From contig CAUYUJ010016477.1 in NCBI GenBank assembly GCA_963575745.1, positions 94,501-158,500 of the forward strand: a stretch of DNA of 64,000 bases, written 5' to 3'. The DNA is from Prorocentrum cordatum (Eukaryota; Sar; Dinophyceae; Prorocentrales; Prorocentraceae). Shown here in pieces: positions 37,508 to 47,724 of the stretch (the first letter of the stretch is position 1; the number at the start of each line of letters is the position of its first letter). Under the pieces are notes generated by a model, which saw only the letters and a list, made by a program, of their open reading frames with translations, ran no database searches and was not told the DNA's origin. A program made the position numbers and the translations under genes.

Positions 37508-39035
37508 CATGATCGACCCACGAACCCGGAAAGGAATATAGAAATGTAAGGCATTGCAACATTTCAAAGACACCTGATTGGGCGACGGGCACATGCAATG
37601 CTGAATGTATCGATGATGATGTACTGTGCCGAGGGCTGTGCTGTGCTACGCCGTGCTGAACTGCGATGTGCCATGCCGCGATTGTGCTCCATCTATAGCG
37701 TTGTGGATCGAGTCCTCCCTGGCATCCGAGTCCTCACCGAACTGATCTGGAGCGTAAGCTCGAGCTGCCTGAGCAGATGGTAGCTGCCCCAGAACTAATC
37801 GACAGAGGGAACATGCCAGGAGGACGCGCCGCGGAACGTCCCAAGGGACGCGCCAGGCGACGTGGCAGGGGACGTGCCATGGGGACGCACCGCGGGACGT
37901 GCAAAGGGGACGCGCTACGGAACGTGCCAATGGACGTGCCGAGGGACGTGCCAGGGGACGCGCCGCGCGACGTGCCAGGTGGACTCGCCACGGAACGCGC
38001 CAAGGAACGTGCCAAGGTGCATAGTTGAGTGTATCGATCTTGATGTACCGTGCCGACGGCTGTGCTGTGCTGGGCCGTGCTGAACTGCGATGTGCCATGC
38101 CGCGATTGTGCTCTATATAGCATTGTGGATCGAGTCCTCCCTGGCATCCGAGTCCTCACCGAACTGATCTGGTCGTAAGCTCGAGCTGCCTGAGCAGATG
38201 GTAGCTGCCCCAGAACTAATCGACAGAGGGAACATGCCAAGAGGACGCGCCGCGGAACGTCCCAAGGGACGCGCCAGGCGACGTGCCAAGGGACGTGCCA
38301 TGGGCACGCACCGCGGGACGTGCCAAAGGGACGCGCTACGGAACGTGCCAATGGACGTGCACCGCGCGACGTGCCAGGGGGACTCGCCACGGGACGCTCC
38401 GCGGAACGTGCCAGGCAACATGCCAGGCTGCAATGCTAAGGGTATCGATATTGATGTACCGTGCCGAGGGCTGTGCTGTGCCTGGGCGACCTGGACACGT
38501 GAAAACACGCGTTTCGCTCAAGACGTTGTCAGCACATCCTCATGCTAGACATCCGCCTGGGCAACCTGGACACGTGCAAACAAGCGTCTCGCTCGAGACA
38601 TCCTCAACAAATGCTCATGCTAGACATCCGCCTGGGCGACCTGGACACGTGAAAACAAGCCTCTGGTTCGAGACATCCTCAACAAATCCTCATGCTAGAC
38701 ATCTGTCTGGGCCACCTGGAGGCGTGAAACCAAGCGTCTCGCTCGAGACATCCTCAAGACCTGGGCACGTGAAAACAAGCAATCCACTTGAGAGAGCCTC
38801 AGAATTCAGGTCCCCAGGAAAGAACAATCTATAACACAAAACAAGCGTTTCGCTCGAGACATCCTCAACAATTTCTGAAAAAACAAGCTTTTCGCTCGAA
38901 ACATCCTCAAATTTTAATTCGCCGGCCCTACGCGACCTCGTTATTTATCGCAAAACAATTTCGCCAGCCCAAGTCGCAGGGGGGCCGGGGGGTTAACCTA
39001 CTAAAAGAAAACCCTGGGCCCGCGCCCTTTCCGGG
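37508..39035 (+). mobile_element. Composite repeat element E, copy 2
   Basis: Same order as copy 1: left end with CATGATCGACCCACGAACCC, two ~420-bp units (start near 37605 and 38030), CCTGGGCGACCTGGACACGT and GCGTTTCGCTCGAGACATCC repeats, then right end with TTCGCCAGCCCAAGTCGCAG and CCCTTTCCGGG. Confidence 0.85.
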
Positions 39036-39511
39036 AAAATACGCCTTGGACAGGAGCCGGAGGCGAAGTCCCGGGGGGAGAGCGAAGTGGTGTTGCCGTC
39101 GACGGCGCGTCAAAATCACCATCCTCGAGTGCTGCGTGCGGAAGGACGTAACCAGGTCGACGTCCACACCTTAGAACATACGTGTACGGCGCCAGGGCGC
39201 AAGCCCCGTTCTGAAGACGACCCCCCCTCCATCCCCGAAGCTGTTGCGAACTGTGAGAGCTAATAGGCGCAGAGCCGGGGCGAGACCACCCTTTCGCTCA
39301 GGCGGGCCCCAGAGTTTGAAAAGCCACCCATCCTCCATGCTTGAAGCTGTCACAGATTACAAACTTCACTGCAAATTTTGGGAGGAAGTGCGAAGCGAAA
39401 CGATCAGCCAACCCTGCTGACACGTCTGGGGGTCCGACAAGTAAGCGATATTCGTACGGAAAGGGATGGAGGGACGAGGGTCGGGGAGCAACAAATTGCA
39501 TAAATATAGAA
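39036..39511. other. No gene; contains diverged repeat fragments
   Basis: Segments such as CTGAAGACGACCCCCCCTCC near 39210 are related to the 19-kb and 37-kb ~80-bp repeats. Confidence 0.45.
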
Positions 39512-39650
39512 ACTCGGAGGTCCGCGCGGATTTCTCGGATCGGCGCTTGACCCCCCTCCCTGCCGCGCCGAGCGCACCAGGGGCGGCGCTGGAGGCGCCG
39601 CCGGAGGGGGTCCAGCGCCGATCCGAGAAATCCGCGCGGACCTCCGAATC
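39512..39650. repeat. Hairpin element H, copy 3
   Basis: A perfect 32-bp inverted pair: 39516..39547 (starting GGAGGTCCGCGCGGATTTCT) and 39614..39645 (its exact complement). The 66-bp centre is GC-rich and partly self-complementary. This is the best-preserved hairpin of the family. Confidence 0.92.
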
Positions 39651-39774
39651 GGAGGTGAGGGGGTGAGATCGAAGTGGAACGGAGAGCCCCCTTACCGGGA
39701 AATCGATTTCGGTTTCGTGTTCGTGCGTGCCGTGCGTGCGGGCGAGGCGAAGCTGCGTGGGCGGGCGAGAGAAA

Positions 39775-39968
39775 GTCTCCTGTGGCTGAGGCGCGGCCGG
39801 ACCAAATGTCTCCCTTCCGGGCGGCCGGTGGCCCGCGGTGTCCCGCCGGTGTCCCGCTGGTGTCCCGTGTGGCTGAGGCGCGGCCGGACCAAACGTCTCC
39901 CTTCCGGGCGGCCGGTGGCCCGCGGTGTCCCGCCGGTGTCCCGCCGGTGTCCCGTCGGTGTCCCGTCG
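39775..39968. repeat. ~93-bp duplicated block and GGTGTCCC repeats
   Basis: GTGGCTGAGGCGCGGCCGG ... GGCCCGCGGTGTCCCGCC occurs twice in tandem. It is followed by repeats of CGGTGTCCCGT/C about every 11 bp. Confidence 0.85.
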
Positions 39969-40088
39969 GTGTCCCGATGACGATGCCGATGATGATTATG
40001 ATGATGATGGTGATGATGATGGTGATGATGATGATGATGATGATGATGATATTGATGATGGCGATGATGATGATGTTGATGTTGATGT

Positions 40089-40124
<36 letters not shown>

Positions 40125-40520
40125 CGTCGATTGTGATATCGATTGTGATATCGATAGTGAGACCGAATGTGAGATCGATTGTGATATCGATAGTGAGATC
40201 GACTGTGAGACCGATAGTCAGATCGATTGTGAGATGATGGTGATGATGGTGATGATGGTGATGATGATGGTGGTGATGATGATGACGTTGAAGATGTGGA
40301 TGATGATGGTGTCCCGATGACGATGATGTTGATGATGTTGATGATGGTTATGATGATGATGTTGATGATGATGGTGTCCCGATGATGATGATGATGATGA
40401 CGTTGATGATGATGATGTCGATGATGATGATGATGGTGTCCCGATGGTGATGATGATTATTATGTTGATGATGATGATGATGACGATGATGATGTCCCGA
40501 TGATGGTCATGATGATGATT

Positions 40521-40556
<36 letters not shown>

Positions 40557-40945
40557 ATGATGATGATGTTGATGATGATGATGATTGTGATGATGGTGAT
40601 GATGATGATGATGGTGGTGTCCCGATGATGTTGATGACCGTGATGCTGATGTTGGTGTTGATGATGAGGAGGGTGTCCCGATTATGATGTTGGTGATGAT
40701 GCTGTTGATGTTGATGTTGTTGTTGATGATGATGATGACGTTGATTGTGAGAGCGGTTGTGATATCGATAGTGAGATCGATAGTGAGACCGAATGTGGTA
40801 TCGATTGTGAGATCGATTGTGAGATCGATAGTCAGATCAATTGTGAGATAGATCGAGTGAGATCGATTGTGAGATCGATCGAGGGAGATCGATCGAGCGA
40901 GACCGATACTGAGATCGATAGTGAGACCCGATCGAGTGAGACGTT
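39969..40945. repeat. GAT-rich complex microsatellite
   Basis: GATGAT triplets with interspersed GTGTCCCGATGATG blocks, plus two zones (about 40125..40235 and 40738..40940) of GATCGATTGTGA and GATATCGATAGTGAGACC repeats. Frames rich in Asp or Met come from the triplets. Confidence 0.93.
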
Positions 40946-41455
40946 GGTTCCTCCCCCCCCCGAACCTCCTTATCACCCGAAGGGTGGTCGTATAGGTATG
41001 TATGTTTATGTCATTCTTCGTTCCCCTTCATGGACAGAGCGAGGGGGAGCAGGAAGGATGTCATCCTCGCGGATCGAGTGTCGAGGGGTGTTGATCTTTC
41101 AAGCTCCATAAGTCTCTTTTGCTTCCTGGGCCTCTCGGGGGGCCCCATCGTGGCCGTGGCCGGGCTCCCCTGGGGAATTTCGGGCATGGACGCGCCACGG
41201 GACTGAGGACGAGGGCGGCCGCGTTCGGCGTGTGCCCCCCCCCCCCCCCCCCCAGCTTTGGCCCAATCACTGGTCCCTTTTGTTGGAACTCGCCAACGTT
41301 TTTGACGTTGCACGGACGTCATGCATGAGCACGCAGCGTTCTGAAATGATGCATTGCAAAACAGAAGGCCGACCTAGGCCAAACGCAAAAAGCACATCAC
41401 GCCTGGCTGGCGCAGCAGGGCGAAGAAAGGCGTGAACTGGCCAACGCGCCTCCCT
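40946..41455. other. No gene; contains a poly-C run
   Basis: A run of about 20 C occurs near 41236..41255; otherwise no supportable feature. Confidence 0.4.
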
Positions 41456-41705
41456 CGTGGTGAGGATTTGGGGGTCTCCTGGGGCTCAACTAGGGCCCTT
41501 TTGGGGGCCTCTTGGGCCCAAATCGGCTCCCCTGGGCTTTCTTGGTAGCCTCCTGGGGCCGTTGCGGGGCCATCTCGGGCCCCACTTGGGCCGCCTGGGG
41601 GCCCTCTTGGGCCATCTTGCGCTCGTCCGAAGGCCCTCTTCGGCCGTCTTGGGGCCCTCTTGGGTGCCTCCTGGGGTCCTTTGGGGGGCCACCCAGGATC
41701 GATAG
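41456..41705. repeat. F-type array, inverted orientation
   Basis: GGGGGCCTCTTGGGCCC and GGGGCCATCTCGGGCC repeats, i.e. the complement of the CCAAGAGGCCCC arrays elsewhere. Confidence 0.75.
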
Positions 41706-41854
41706 CCTCGGGAGTTGGCCCCGCCTCATCAGCGTGTGTGGCATTCCAAGCTCTGGAGTTGATCTGTTTGTTGGCTTGTCGCCCAACCGCCGAAATGCCC
41801 TCCTGGCCAATACAATGGACGAGGCGGGCCTGATTTTCCCCAAGACGACCGCCT

Positions 41855-41870
41855 CCAGCATGATGTATTT
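41855..41870. repeat. Target-site duplication, 3' side of retrocopy
   Basis: CCAGCATGATGTATTT; its last three T are shared with the T7 run (41868..41874) that corresponds to the A-tract on the retrocopy strand. Confidence 0.8.
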
Positions 41871-42239
41871 TTTTGTCGCGCGCGCACGCGCGCATGAGCA
41901 ACTGCGCGGCGACGCCCCTCAGCCGAGGACATCCCGAGCTCTGCCGGCGGCCAAGCCGCGAGCCATCCCCCCCCCGTCCCTGGCCGCGGCTGCAGCCGCG
42001 GAGCCCCTCCGTCGGCGGCCGCGGTGCGCGGGCCCGCCTCCGTGGTCGGCGCGGCGCGGCGTGCAGGGCGCTCCGAGCCTCGCGTGGCAGCGGCGGCGGC
42101 GGCGGGGAGGCGCCTCCGCCGCCGCCGCCGCCGCCGGCCGCTGGGTGGCCCGACGGGGCCACGGCCAGCCCGCAGCCGCCACGCGTGGACGCCCTCGGCG
42201 CCCAGCGGCCGGCGCCGCCACGCGTCCGAGCGCCGCGCC

Positions 42240-43295
42240 TCAGCGCCGCACGAGCGCCTCGCCCGCGCCCGCGGGCGCGGCCTGCGCGGCGGGGCGCTCC
42301 GCCAGCCCGCTGTCGGCGGCGACCACCAGCGATGCCACGGCGAGGGCCATGCTCCCCAGCCCGACGGCGCTCAGCGCTTCCCCCCGGGCGGCGAAGGCGA
42401 CGAGCGCCGTGAGCGGGGGCTGCAGGGCCGCGTACAGCGTGACCACGGTGACGGGCAGGATATAGCTCGCCCAAGCGATGAGGGAGTAGCTCAGCGCCCC
42501 GCACACGGTGCCCGCGTACAGGGCCAGCCATGTGTCCTGGCGCCTCCAGCCAGTCAGCGTCCAGCCCCAGCCCTCCCGCGCCGCCAGCGCAAGGAGGGCG
42601 AGCAGGGAGGCCGCCGAGGCGAAGGCGTAGGCCAGCCTGGTGACCGTGGAGGGCGCCAGCGGCCGCCTGTGGCCGCGGGCCACCAGCAGCGGCTTCATCG
42701 CGACCAGGAAGAGCCCCTGCAGGAAGGCCATCGCCAGACCTGCGGCCGTGCCTACCAGTGGCCGCCGGGGCGCGCCCCCGCCCACGTGGGCGCTGGGGCC
42801 GGCCACCGGCGCGGCGGTGGCCAGCAGACCCGCCCCGACGCCCAGCAGGACGCCCACGGCCGAGCGGCGCGTGGGGCGCTCCAGGCCGCAACTGGCGGCG
42901 AGGCCGCTGGCGAAGGCGGGCGCCAAGGCGTTCAGGACGCCCACGGCGTCGGCGCCAGCCCAAGCCGCGCAGAGGACCGTGCACAGCGAGGCCACGAAGG
43001 GCCCCGGGAGCCCGACGGTGGCCAGCAGCGCCCAGTCCTCGCGGCCCGCCGGGGCCGCGGCCGCGGCGCCGCCCTCGCAGCGGCCGGCGCGCCCGCGGCG
43101 CGCGGCGCACGCGAGGCGGTGGGCCTCGGCGGCGCAGAGCACCGCCAGCGCCGTCGCGTCGCGGGCCGCGCACAGGACGGCCGTGTTCGCCGCCGTGACG
43201 TGGAGGGTCTCCGCGAGGAGGTTCCAGCAGGAGAGCGCCGACGTGGCCACGAGGAGGGCCCCGTGAGCCACGGGGCGCCCCAGCTCGGAGGCCAT
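42240..43295 (-). CDS. DMT-superfamily (EamA-like) membrane transporter
   Basis: The 351-residue product is almost wholly hydrophobic, with about ten predicted membrane helices (roughly residues 12-34, 37-58, 88-110, 114-135, 143-164, 181-204, 219-240, 252-274, 276-296 and 300-321) in two similar halves, the layout of drug/metabolite transporters. The fifth-pair segment SYILPVTVVTLYAALQPPLT followed by LVAF and GEALSAVGLGSMALAVASL is typical of EamA domains, where the helix after 'QP' precedes a 'GE..' turn. The substrate is unknown. The ATG at 43295 is the first after the spliced leader, 24 nt away. GC content and third-position GC are very high, unlike flanking DNA. The gene has no introns and lies inside a retrocopy with target duplications. 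Whether it is expressed in its new place cannot be told, but the frame is intact. Confidence 0.85.
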   Translation of the reverse strand: MASELGRPVAHGALLVATSALSCWNLLAETLHVTAANTAVLCAARDATALAVLCAAEAHRLACAARRGRAGRCEGGAAAAAPAGREDWALLATVGLPGPFVASLCTVLCAAWAGADAVGVLNALAPAFASGLAASCGLERPTRRSAVGVLLGVGAGLLATAAPVAGPSAHVGGGAPRRPLVGTAAGLAMAFLQGLFLVAMKPLLVARGHRRPLAPSTVTRLAYAFASAASLLALLALAAREGWGWTLTGWRRQDTWLALYAGTVCGALSYSLIAWASYILPVTVVTLYAALQPPLTALVAFAARGEALSAVGLGSMALAVASLVVAADSGLAERPAAQAAPAGAGEALVRR

Positions 43296-43319
43296 CGCCG
43301 GAGCGCAGCGGCCCGGCGG

Positions 43320-43341
43320 CTTGAGCCAACATGGCTACGGA
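43320..43341 (-). other. Dinoflagellate spliced-leader relic, near intact
   Basis: The minus strand reads T then CCGTAGCCATGTTGGCTCAA then G. The known dinoflagellate leader differs at one base (ATTTTGG where this has ATGTTGG). It ends 24 nt before the transporter ATG. A leader encoded in the genome next to a gene marks retroposition of a mature, trans-spliced mRNA. Confidence 0.92.
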
Positions 43342-43346
43342 AAACC

Positions 43347-43362
43347 CCAGCATGACGTATTT
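43347..43362. repeat. Target-site duplication, 5' side of retrocopy
   Basis: CCAGCATGACGTATTT, one mismatch to the copy at 41855. Confidence 0.8.
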
Positions 43363-43909
43363 CGTGTACCGTGTTCAGGTGGTCTCCTGTTTGCCTTCTG
43401 CATGCCACGTGGATGCTTTTCGCACCAGAGGTCGTTTCATAACAGTTCCTTGTCGGATGATCGTGCTCGTGACCGTCCCGTCGTGTCAAAGCGAACCAAG
43501 GATAACAAGTCCATGACATATTCTCACCCACGGAGGTCGGTCGCATCTCACCCTGGTCACACACAGGCATCTCCTCTGGTGACCTCACCCTTCACCAGAG
43601 TGTGATTCGGGGTGCTGCTCCTTCGATGTTCAGCACATCCTCAACATGATCAACATCATGGTGCTCCGCATCGCACTCTCACGACACACCTCCTACTCTC
43701 TTTGCACCTCCTCATGAGACTCCTTCTCCCCCTCGGCATCATCGTTTCCTCTATTTTGTATACTTCGTACTCCGCCCAGTGACAACATCAACCTATGACA
43801 TATAACATCAATCTGGTCGAAATCTGACACGTGACCGCATGCTGACTGTTACTCCAACCGTGAACGCACACTGTACGTTGACGCCACCCGACTCACATGT
43901 TACAATCTC
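43363..43909. other. No gene; partial repeat pair
   Basis: About 43530..43625 (CACCCTGGTCACACACAGGC ... CACCAGAGTGTG ... GGGGTGCTG) is repeated at 44690..44775. Otherwise single copy. Confidence 0.5.
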
Positions 43910-43990
43910 CGCCTCCTCCTCCTCCTTCTCCACCTCTGCCTCCGCCTCCTCCTCCTCCTCCTCCTCCTCCTCCTCCTCCATTGCTCCTCC
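43910..43990. repeat. CTC microsatellite
   Basis: CCTCCT triplet runs with a few interruptions. Confidence 0.95.
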
Positions 43991-44824
43991 TCCTCCTGTC
44001 GCCCCTCGAGCAGTCGCCTCCAAGAATACTGGGCTAGCACGGTGGCGGGACTTGCCGCAAGCAGCCGGGTACGAAGACCACCTCGGACGGATGGAATGGT
44101 TTTCTGTAGGCACACAGCACGCACACACATACACACATCTCCGAGACACTCACGGGCATGGGAATGAACCATAGACAACTCTTAGACAGTGGGAGCGGAA
44201 GTGCCTGACCACCAACGGGTGGAAGGGAACCCCTCTCTATTGAGGGGCAACGTCAGGGGGGGATACCGCCTCAGGGGCGGAAACATCGACCTGGAATCGG
44301 CGGTACATCGCTGGTAGATCGGCGATGAGCCCCCGATGGCGAATCCGCACGCTCCTGGGCGGGATGGGGCTATCAGACCCCTATCGGCGATCAATGGGCG
44401 ATTGGGGTCGATGCAGTCCGCCCCTGAGCCTATCCCTCCCCTAACATCGCCCCGTAGTCTCCTACACCTCCTCCAATTCCACCAAGCCTTGATCACCGGT
44501 GCGCTGGCCGTCAGACCTGCCTGACTGTCCCAAGCCATCCAGCTTCGTGCATCGCGCCACGCGATGCGGGCTTGTTTTCGCGCCCTCGCGCCGCCCTTGC
44601 AGAAAGATGGCCCAACGGCCCCGGCCGCGACGCGCAGCTACCTTCGCTCCCCTGGGGGCTCCCCCGGCTATCTTACCCCGGAGGTCACATCCCACCCTGG
44701 TCGCACACAAGCATCTCGTCGGGTGACCTCACCCTTCACCAGAGTGTGCGCAGGGGTGCTGTCCCTTTGATGTTAAGAGGGGGAGGAGGAGGAGGAGCGA
44801 GCACTCCGTTCCCGAGTCAACCTC
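43991..44824. other. Mixed DNA, no assignable gene
   Basis: Contains the second copy of the 43.5-kb repeat (44690..44775). A 118-codon minus frame (44182..44538) has no recognisable domain. Confidence 0.4.
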
Positions 44825-44948
44825 CCTTCAATCAAGGATGTGGCCAGCGGTGCTGCGACAGGAGCATCCTTGATCAGGGGTGTGGCCAGCGCTCGAGCGG
44901 TAGCACCCTTCCAGTCAGGCGTGTGACCAACGCTGCAGCGAGAACAAT
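44825..44948. repeat. ~55-bp tandem repeat, about 2.5 units
   Basis: ATCAAGGATGTGGCCAGCG, TGATCAGGGGTGTGGCCAGCG and AGTCAGGCGTGTGACCAACG mark successive diverged units. Confidence 0.7.
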
Positions 44949-45282
44949 ACTCCCAATTCTTGTTGTTTTGCCTGGTGCCTGGTGGCTTTGGGGTCATAGC
45001 TCGGGCCTCTGGCGTGGCAGATGGTATCATCTACAGGCTGCCTCGGCTGCCCAACGGCGCGTCGAACGTCGCCTGCAGATCTCTTGCAGCGTGTAGCCGG
45101 GGAAGCGTGAGCCCCGGGGTCGAGAAGGGGAGCGAGAGAGGCAGGGCGAGTGCCTTCGCTCCCCTGGGGCTGACCCGGATGTCTGGCCTCGGCCTCGGCC
45201 CGGCGCCGCTGCTCAGCCCGCCCTCAAGAGCCGCGGCTCCGCTCTCCGCCGCCCCCGCCTGCCTCTCCCCCCCCCCCCAAAC

Positions 45283-45425
45283 TCGGGGGCGGCCAACAGG
45301 GGGGCGTCCAAAAGGGGGGGGTGCAAAGCATGACCGGCGGTATGTGCGCGGCCCAGGGGGGGGGGGCAGGGACGCAATGAAATAAAGAGAGGCGCCATGA
45401 GATCTGGAGAAATATCATGGCCCGC
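45283..45425. repeat. Interspersed repeat J, copy 3
   Basis: GGGGGCGGCCAACAGGGG to GGCGCCATGAGATCTGGAGA, in the same order as the copies at 3635 and 11971. Confidence 0.8.
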
Positions 45426-46955
45426 GCCATGATGTCCACCCCCCCCTTTAGTCAGCACCCCCCTCTTCCCCCCCCCTCCCGAACCGCGGGAGGCGGGCGG
45501 CCGCCACGCCTCGGCTCCAGCGCCCCTCCTGGGACCGCGAGCGGCCGCGCCGCCCTGGCGCAGGGTGGCAGGGGTCAAGGGGCAGGCGGAGCGGCAGGAG
45601 CACGGGGTGGAGGGCAGACAATCCACCCCGATCATAACCACCCCGACACGCGAAGCCGTTTCGTAAACGCACCCAAAGCAGGAATCGAACAGGGCAGGGC
45701 TGTTCAGCAAACGCCCCGGGCCGTTTGGGAAACGCAGCGTGTCCTGTCCGGGCGGTTTTCCCTCCCTTGACGAGGATCCGACATGCTCCGCCTCTCTCCC
45801 GCGTGTCGATCCGCGCGTCCCGGTGAGCACGGCAAGGTGGGAAGGGGAGTGCACGAGTCCTGGGGATGCTCTTCGATCTCTGGGGAGCCGTGCGTGGGCG
45901 GGACAAGCCGAGGCCCCTGGGTGAGGGTCACCCTACGAGCACAGACATTCATTCTTGTGACTAGACGTCTGGGATCACGGTGTGCATCCCACGTTGATCG
46001 ACGGACAACGTGAGGACATGATGGACTGATCGAACGACTCGTCAGACAGGCGACTAACGACGAGTCAGTCGTTACGTATCCTACATCATGTATGCAGGTT
46101 GGCCGCCGCCCAGTCTAAGATCTGGTGGGCGCCTGCTTCGTTGGTCGGATCGAAATCGTTTCCCCACAAGCCCACAAGAACACATCCAAGCTGTACGTTT
46201 TGCCCTAACTTCCTGAGAACACCTCATCGTCCCATTGCAACCGACACCCTGACATTCGGATAGCAATCCCAGGCCGCGCGGGAGTCTTTTGGAAGTCATC
46301 GCGCAGAGGGTTGCAAACTGTGGGTGGCAAGCCTCGCACGGCAAACGTTTGGGATCACAGAACTGCTGGTCGTGATTATCCTCCGGTCAGAGACCCCATT
46401 GTCAAGGCACATATTCGATCTTCAACTGCCCGAAGCATTTCGATCTGGACAATGCAATCAGCATTAATGGGTCTGCATGTAGGAGCTGGTGTGGCGCCGA
46501 TGATTTCCAACAATGATGGCTGTGATACATGTGCTCTGAACTGCTGCTATCCGTGGTGAACATTTACCCAAGATGCTTTCTGGTCGATGATCGCAACCCG
46601 GGCCATCTTCATGGGAGGAAAGGGGAGTAGGATAACAACGAGTGGTGCTCGTCGCCTGGAGACTTGATTAGTTGCACATTGGGCAATCAGATCGTGCACT
46701 ATCAGATGCTTTGGCCCTGCTGTCACTGCTCCCGCCGATCAAAGAAAGAACACATCAGGTAAGACTACCGCCCGCAATCCTGAACGCTGCTGGCTCGCGG
46801 GAAAAAAACGCAATCATCCCTTCAGGCCTGCCTTCTCATTGCACACTTGGCGCGGGCGCTGCAGCGACAAGCTAGGACACAAAGACAAGCAAGAGAACTC
46901 GGAATAAGAAAAGACACAATCGTGTGAGACAACAACAATCCGTGATGCAGAAGGC
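45426..46955. other. Mostly single-copy DNA downstream of the ARF gene
   Basis: No domain-bearing ORF was found. The part near the gene (46600..46955) would include its 3' UTR. No T-tract was seen on the plus strand that would mark a preserved poly(A) copy. Confidence 0.45.
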
Positions 46956-47597
46956 CTACCGCCGCTGGCCCGTGTGGTTGGTGGCGACAGTAAGAGCAAG
47001 CCAGTCGAGACCTTCATACAGCCCGTCCCCGACCGTCGCAGTTGTCTCCTGTACCAACCACTTTCGGCTCCTGCCGAGGCCATTTAGCCCAAGCTTGGTG
47101 GTGAGCTCTTGCGTCGTCATGGCGTCAAGCAAATCCTGCTTGTTGGCCAGGACCAGCAACACCGCGTCCCTCATCTCCTCTCTATGAAGCATCTTCAGAA
47201 GCTCTTCGTGGGCTTCCTCTATGCGTTCTCGGTCGGAGCTGTCCACCACGAAGATGAGAGCGTCCGTGTTCTGATAGTAATGCTCCCAAAGCTTGCGTGT
47301 CCTCGTCTGGCCTCCGAGGTCCCAAATTGTGAATACAAGGTTTTGGTACTCAAGCCTCTCCACGTTGAAACCCACCGTGGGGACTGTGGTCACTATCGTG
47401 CCGAGCTTCATCCGGTACAGCACAGTAGTCTTGCCAGCTCCGTCGAGACCAACCATAATGATGCACACCTCACGCTTGCCGAAGAGGCGGGTCCAGACCC
47501 CCGAGACGGCGAGGCCGACGGCGTTTGGCTGCGCGCCGCAGAGGTACTGTGGGTCACCGGTGACACGCTGCCACTGCTCGGACAAGCTCTGCCCCAT
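46956..47597 (-). CDS. ARF-family small GTPase
   Basis: The 213-residue product matches ARF GTPases, which recruit coats and lipid enzymes to membranes. It has the P-loop GLDGAGKT (50-57), switch I around VPTVGFNVE (72-80), switch II WDLGGQ (92-97), NKQD (152-155) and the closing [15 protein letters not shown] (186-200). The P-loop has GLDG where ARF1 has GLDA. The segment [18 protein letters not shown] (27-44) aligns with the usual ARF start (MGL..LFxRLFGKKxM), so the ancestral initiator Met is Val here and about 26 residues precede it. The first ATG gives MGQSLS, which itself fits an N-myristoylation signal. No introns; a degenerate spliced leader lies 104 nt upstream, so this looks like an old retrocopy whose reading frame has stayed intact. 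ARF itself or a close ARL; I favour ARF. Confidence 0.9.
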   Translation of the reverse strand: MGQSLSEQWQRVTGDPQYLCGAQPNAVGLAVSGVWTRLFGKREVCIIMVGLDGAGKTTVLYRMKLGTIVTTVPTVGFNVERLEYQNLVFTIWDLGGQTRTRKLWEHYYQNTDALIFVVDSSDRERIEEAHEELLKMLHREEMRDAVLLVLANKQDLLDAMTTQELTTKLGLNGLGRSRKWLVQETTATVGDGLYEGLDWLALTVATNHTGQRR

Positions 47598-47701
47598 GGC
47601 GACCAGGGCGCGCCCTGGCCGGGGACGCGCAGGACCGTTTCGTAGCCGCTGGTGTGCGATGTGCCGAGTCCACTTTCGCCCGCCCGCGCCAGCCCTGGGG
47701 G

Positions 47702-47724
47702 CTTGAAGCGAAAGTGGCTACAGC
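47702..47724 (-). other. Degenerate spliced-leader relic upstream of the ARF gene
   Basis: The minus strand reads G then CTGTAGCCACTTTCGCTTCA then AG. Aligned with the dinoflagellate leader it keeps 18 of 21 bases, with one extra T. It lies 104 nt upstream of the first ATG. Decay compared with the leader at 43320 suggests an older insertion. Confidence 0.7.

Larger units (their letters stand above)
41855..43362 (-). mobile_element. Processed retrocopy (retrogene unit) of a trans-spliced mRNA
   Basis: Bounded by direct repeats CCAGCATGATGTATTT (41855..41870) and CCAGCATGACGTATTT (43347..43362), one mismatch in 16. On the minus strand the order is: duplication, six bases, spliced leader, 24-nt 5' UTR, intact ORF, 365-nt 3' UTR, a run of seven A overlapping the second duplication. 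This is the expected structure of an mRNA copied back into the genome, and it explains the lack of introns. Confidence 0.88.

Noticed and set aside
39674-40237. Met/Asp-rich proteins in the GAT region
   Set aside because: Triplet repeats keep all three frames open; these are not genes.
41374-43353. 659-codon minus-strand frame overlapping the transporter gene
   Set aside because: It overlaps in another frame a protein with ten clear membrane helices. Its Arg/Gly/Pro/Ala-rich product is the usual shadow of GC-rich coding DNA, and it crosses the target-site duplication and F-type array.
42024-43355. 443-codon plus-strand frame opposite the transporter
   Set aside because: Antisense shadow of the GC-rich gene; no domain.
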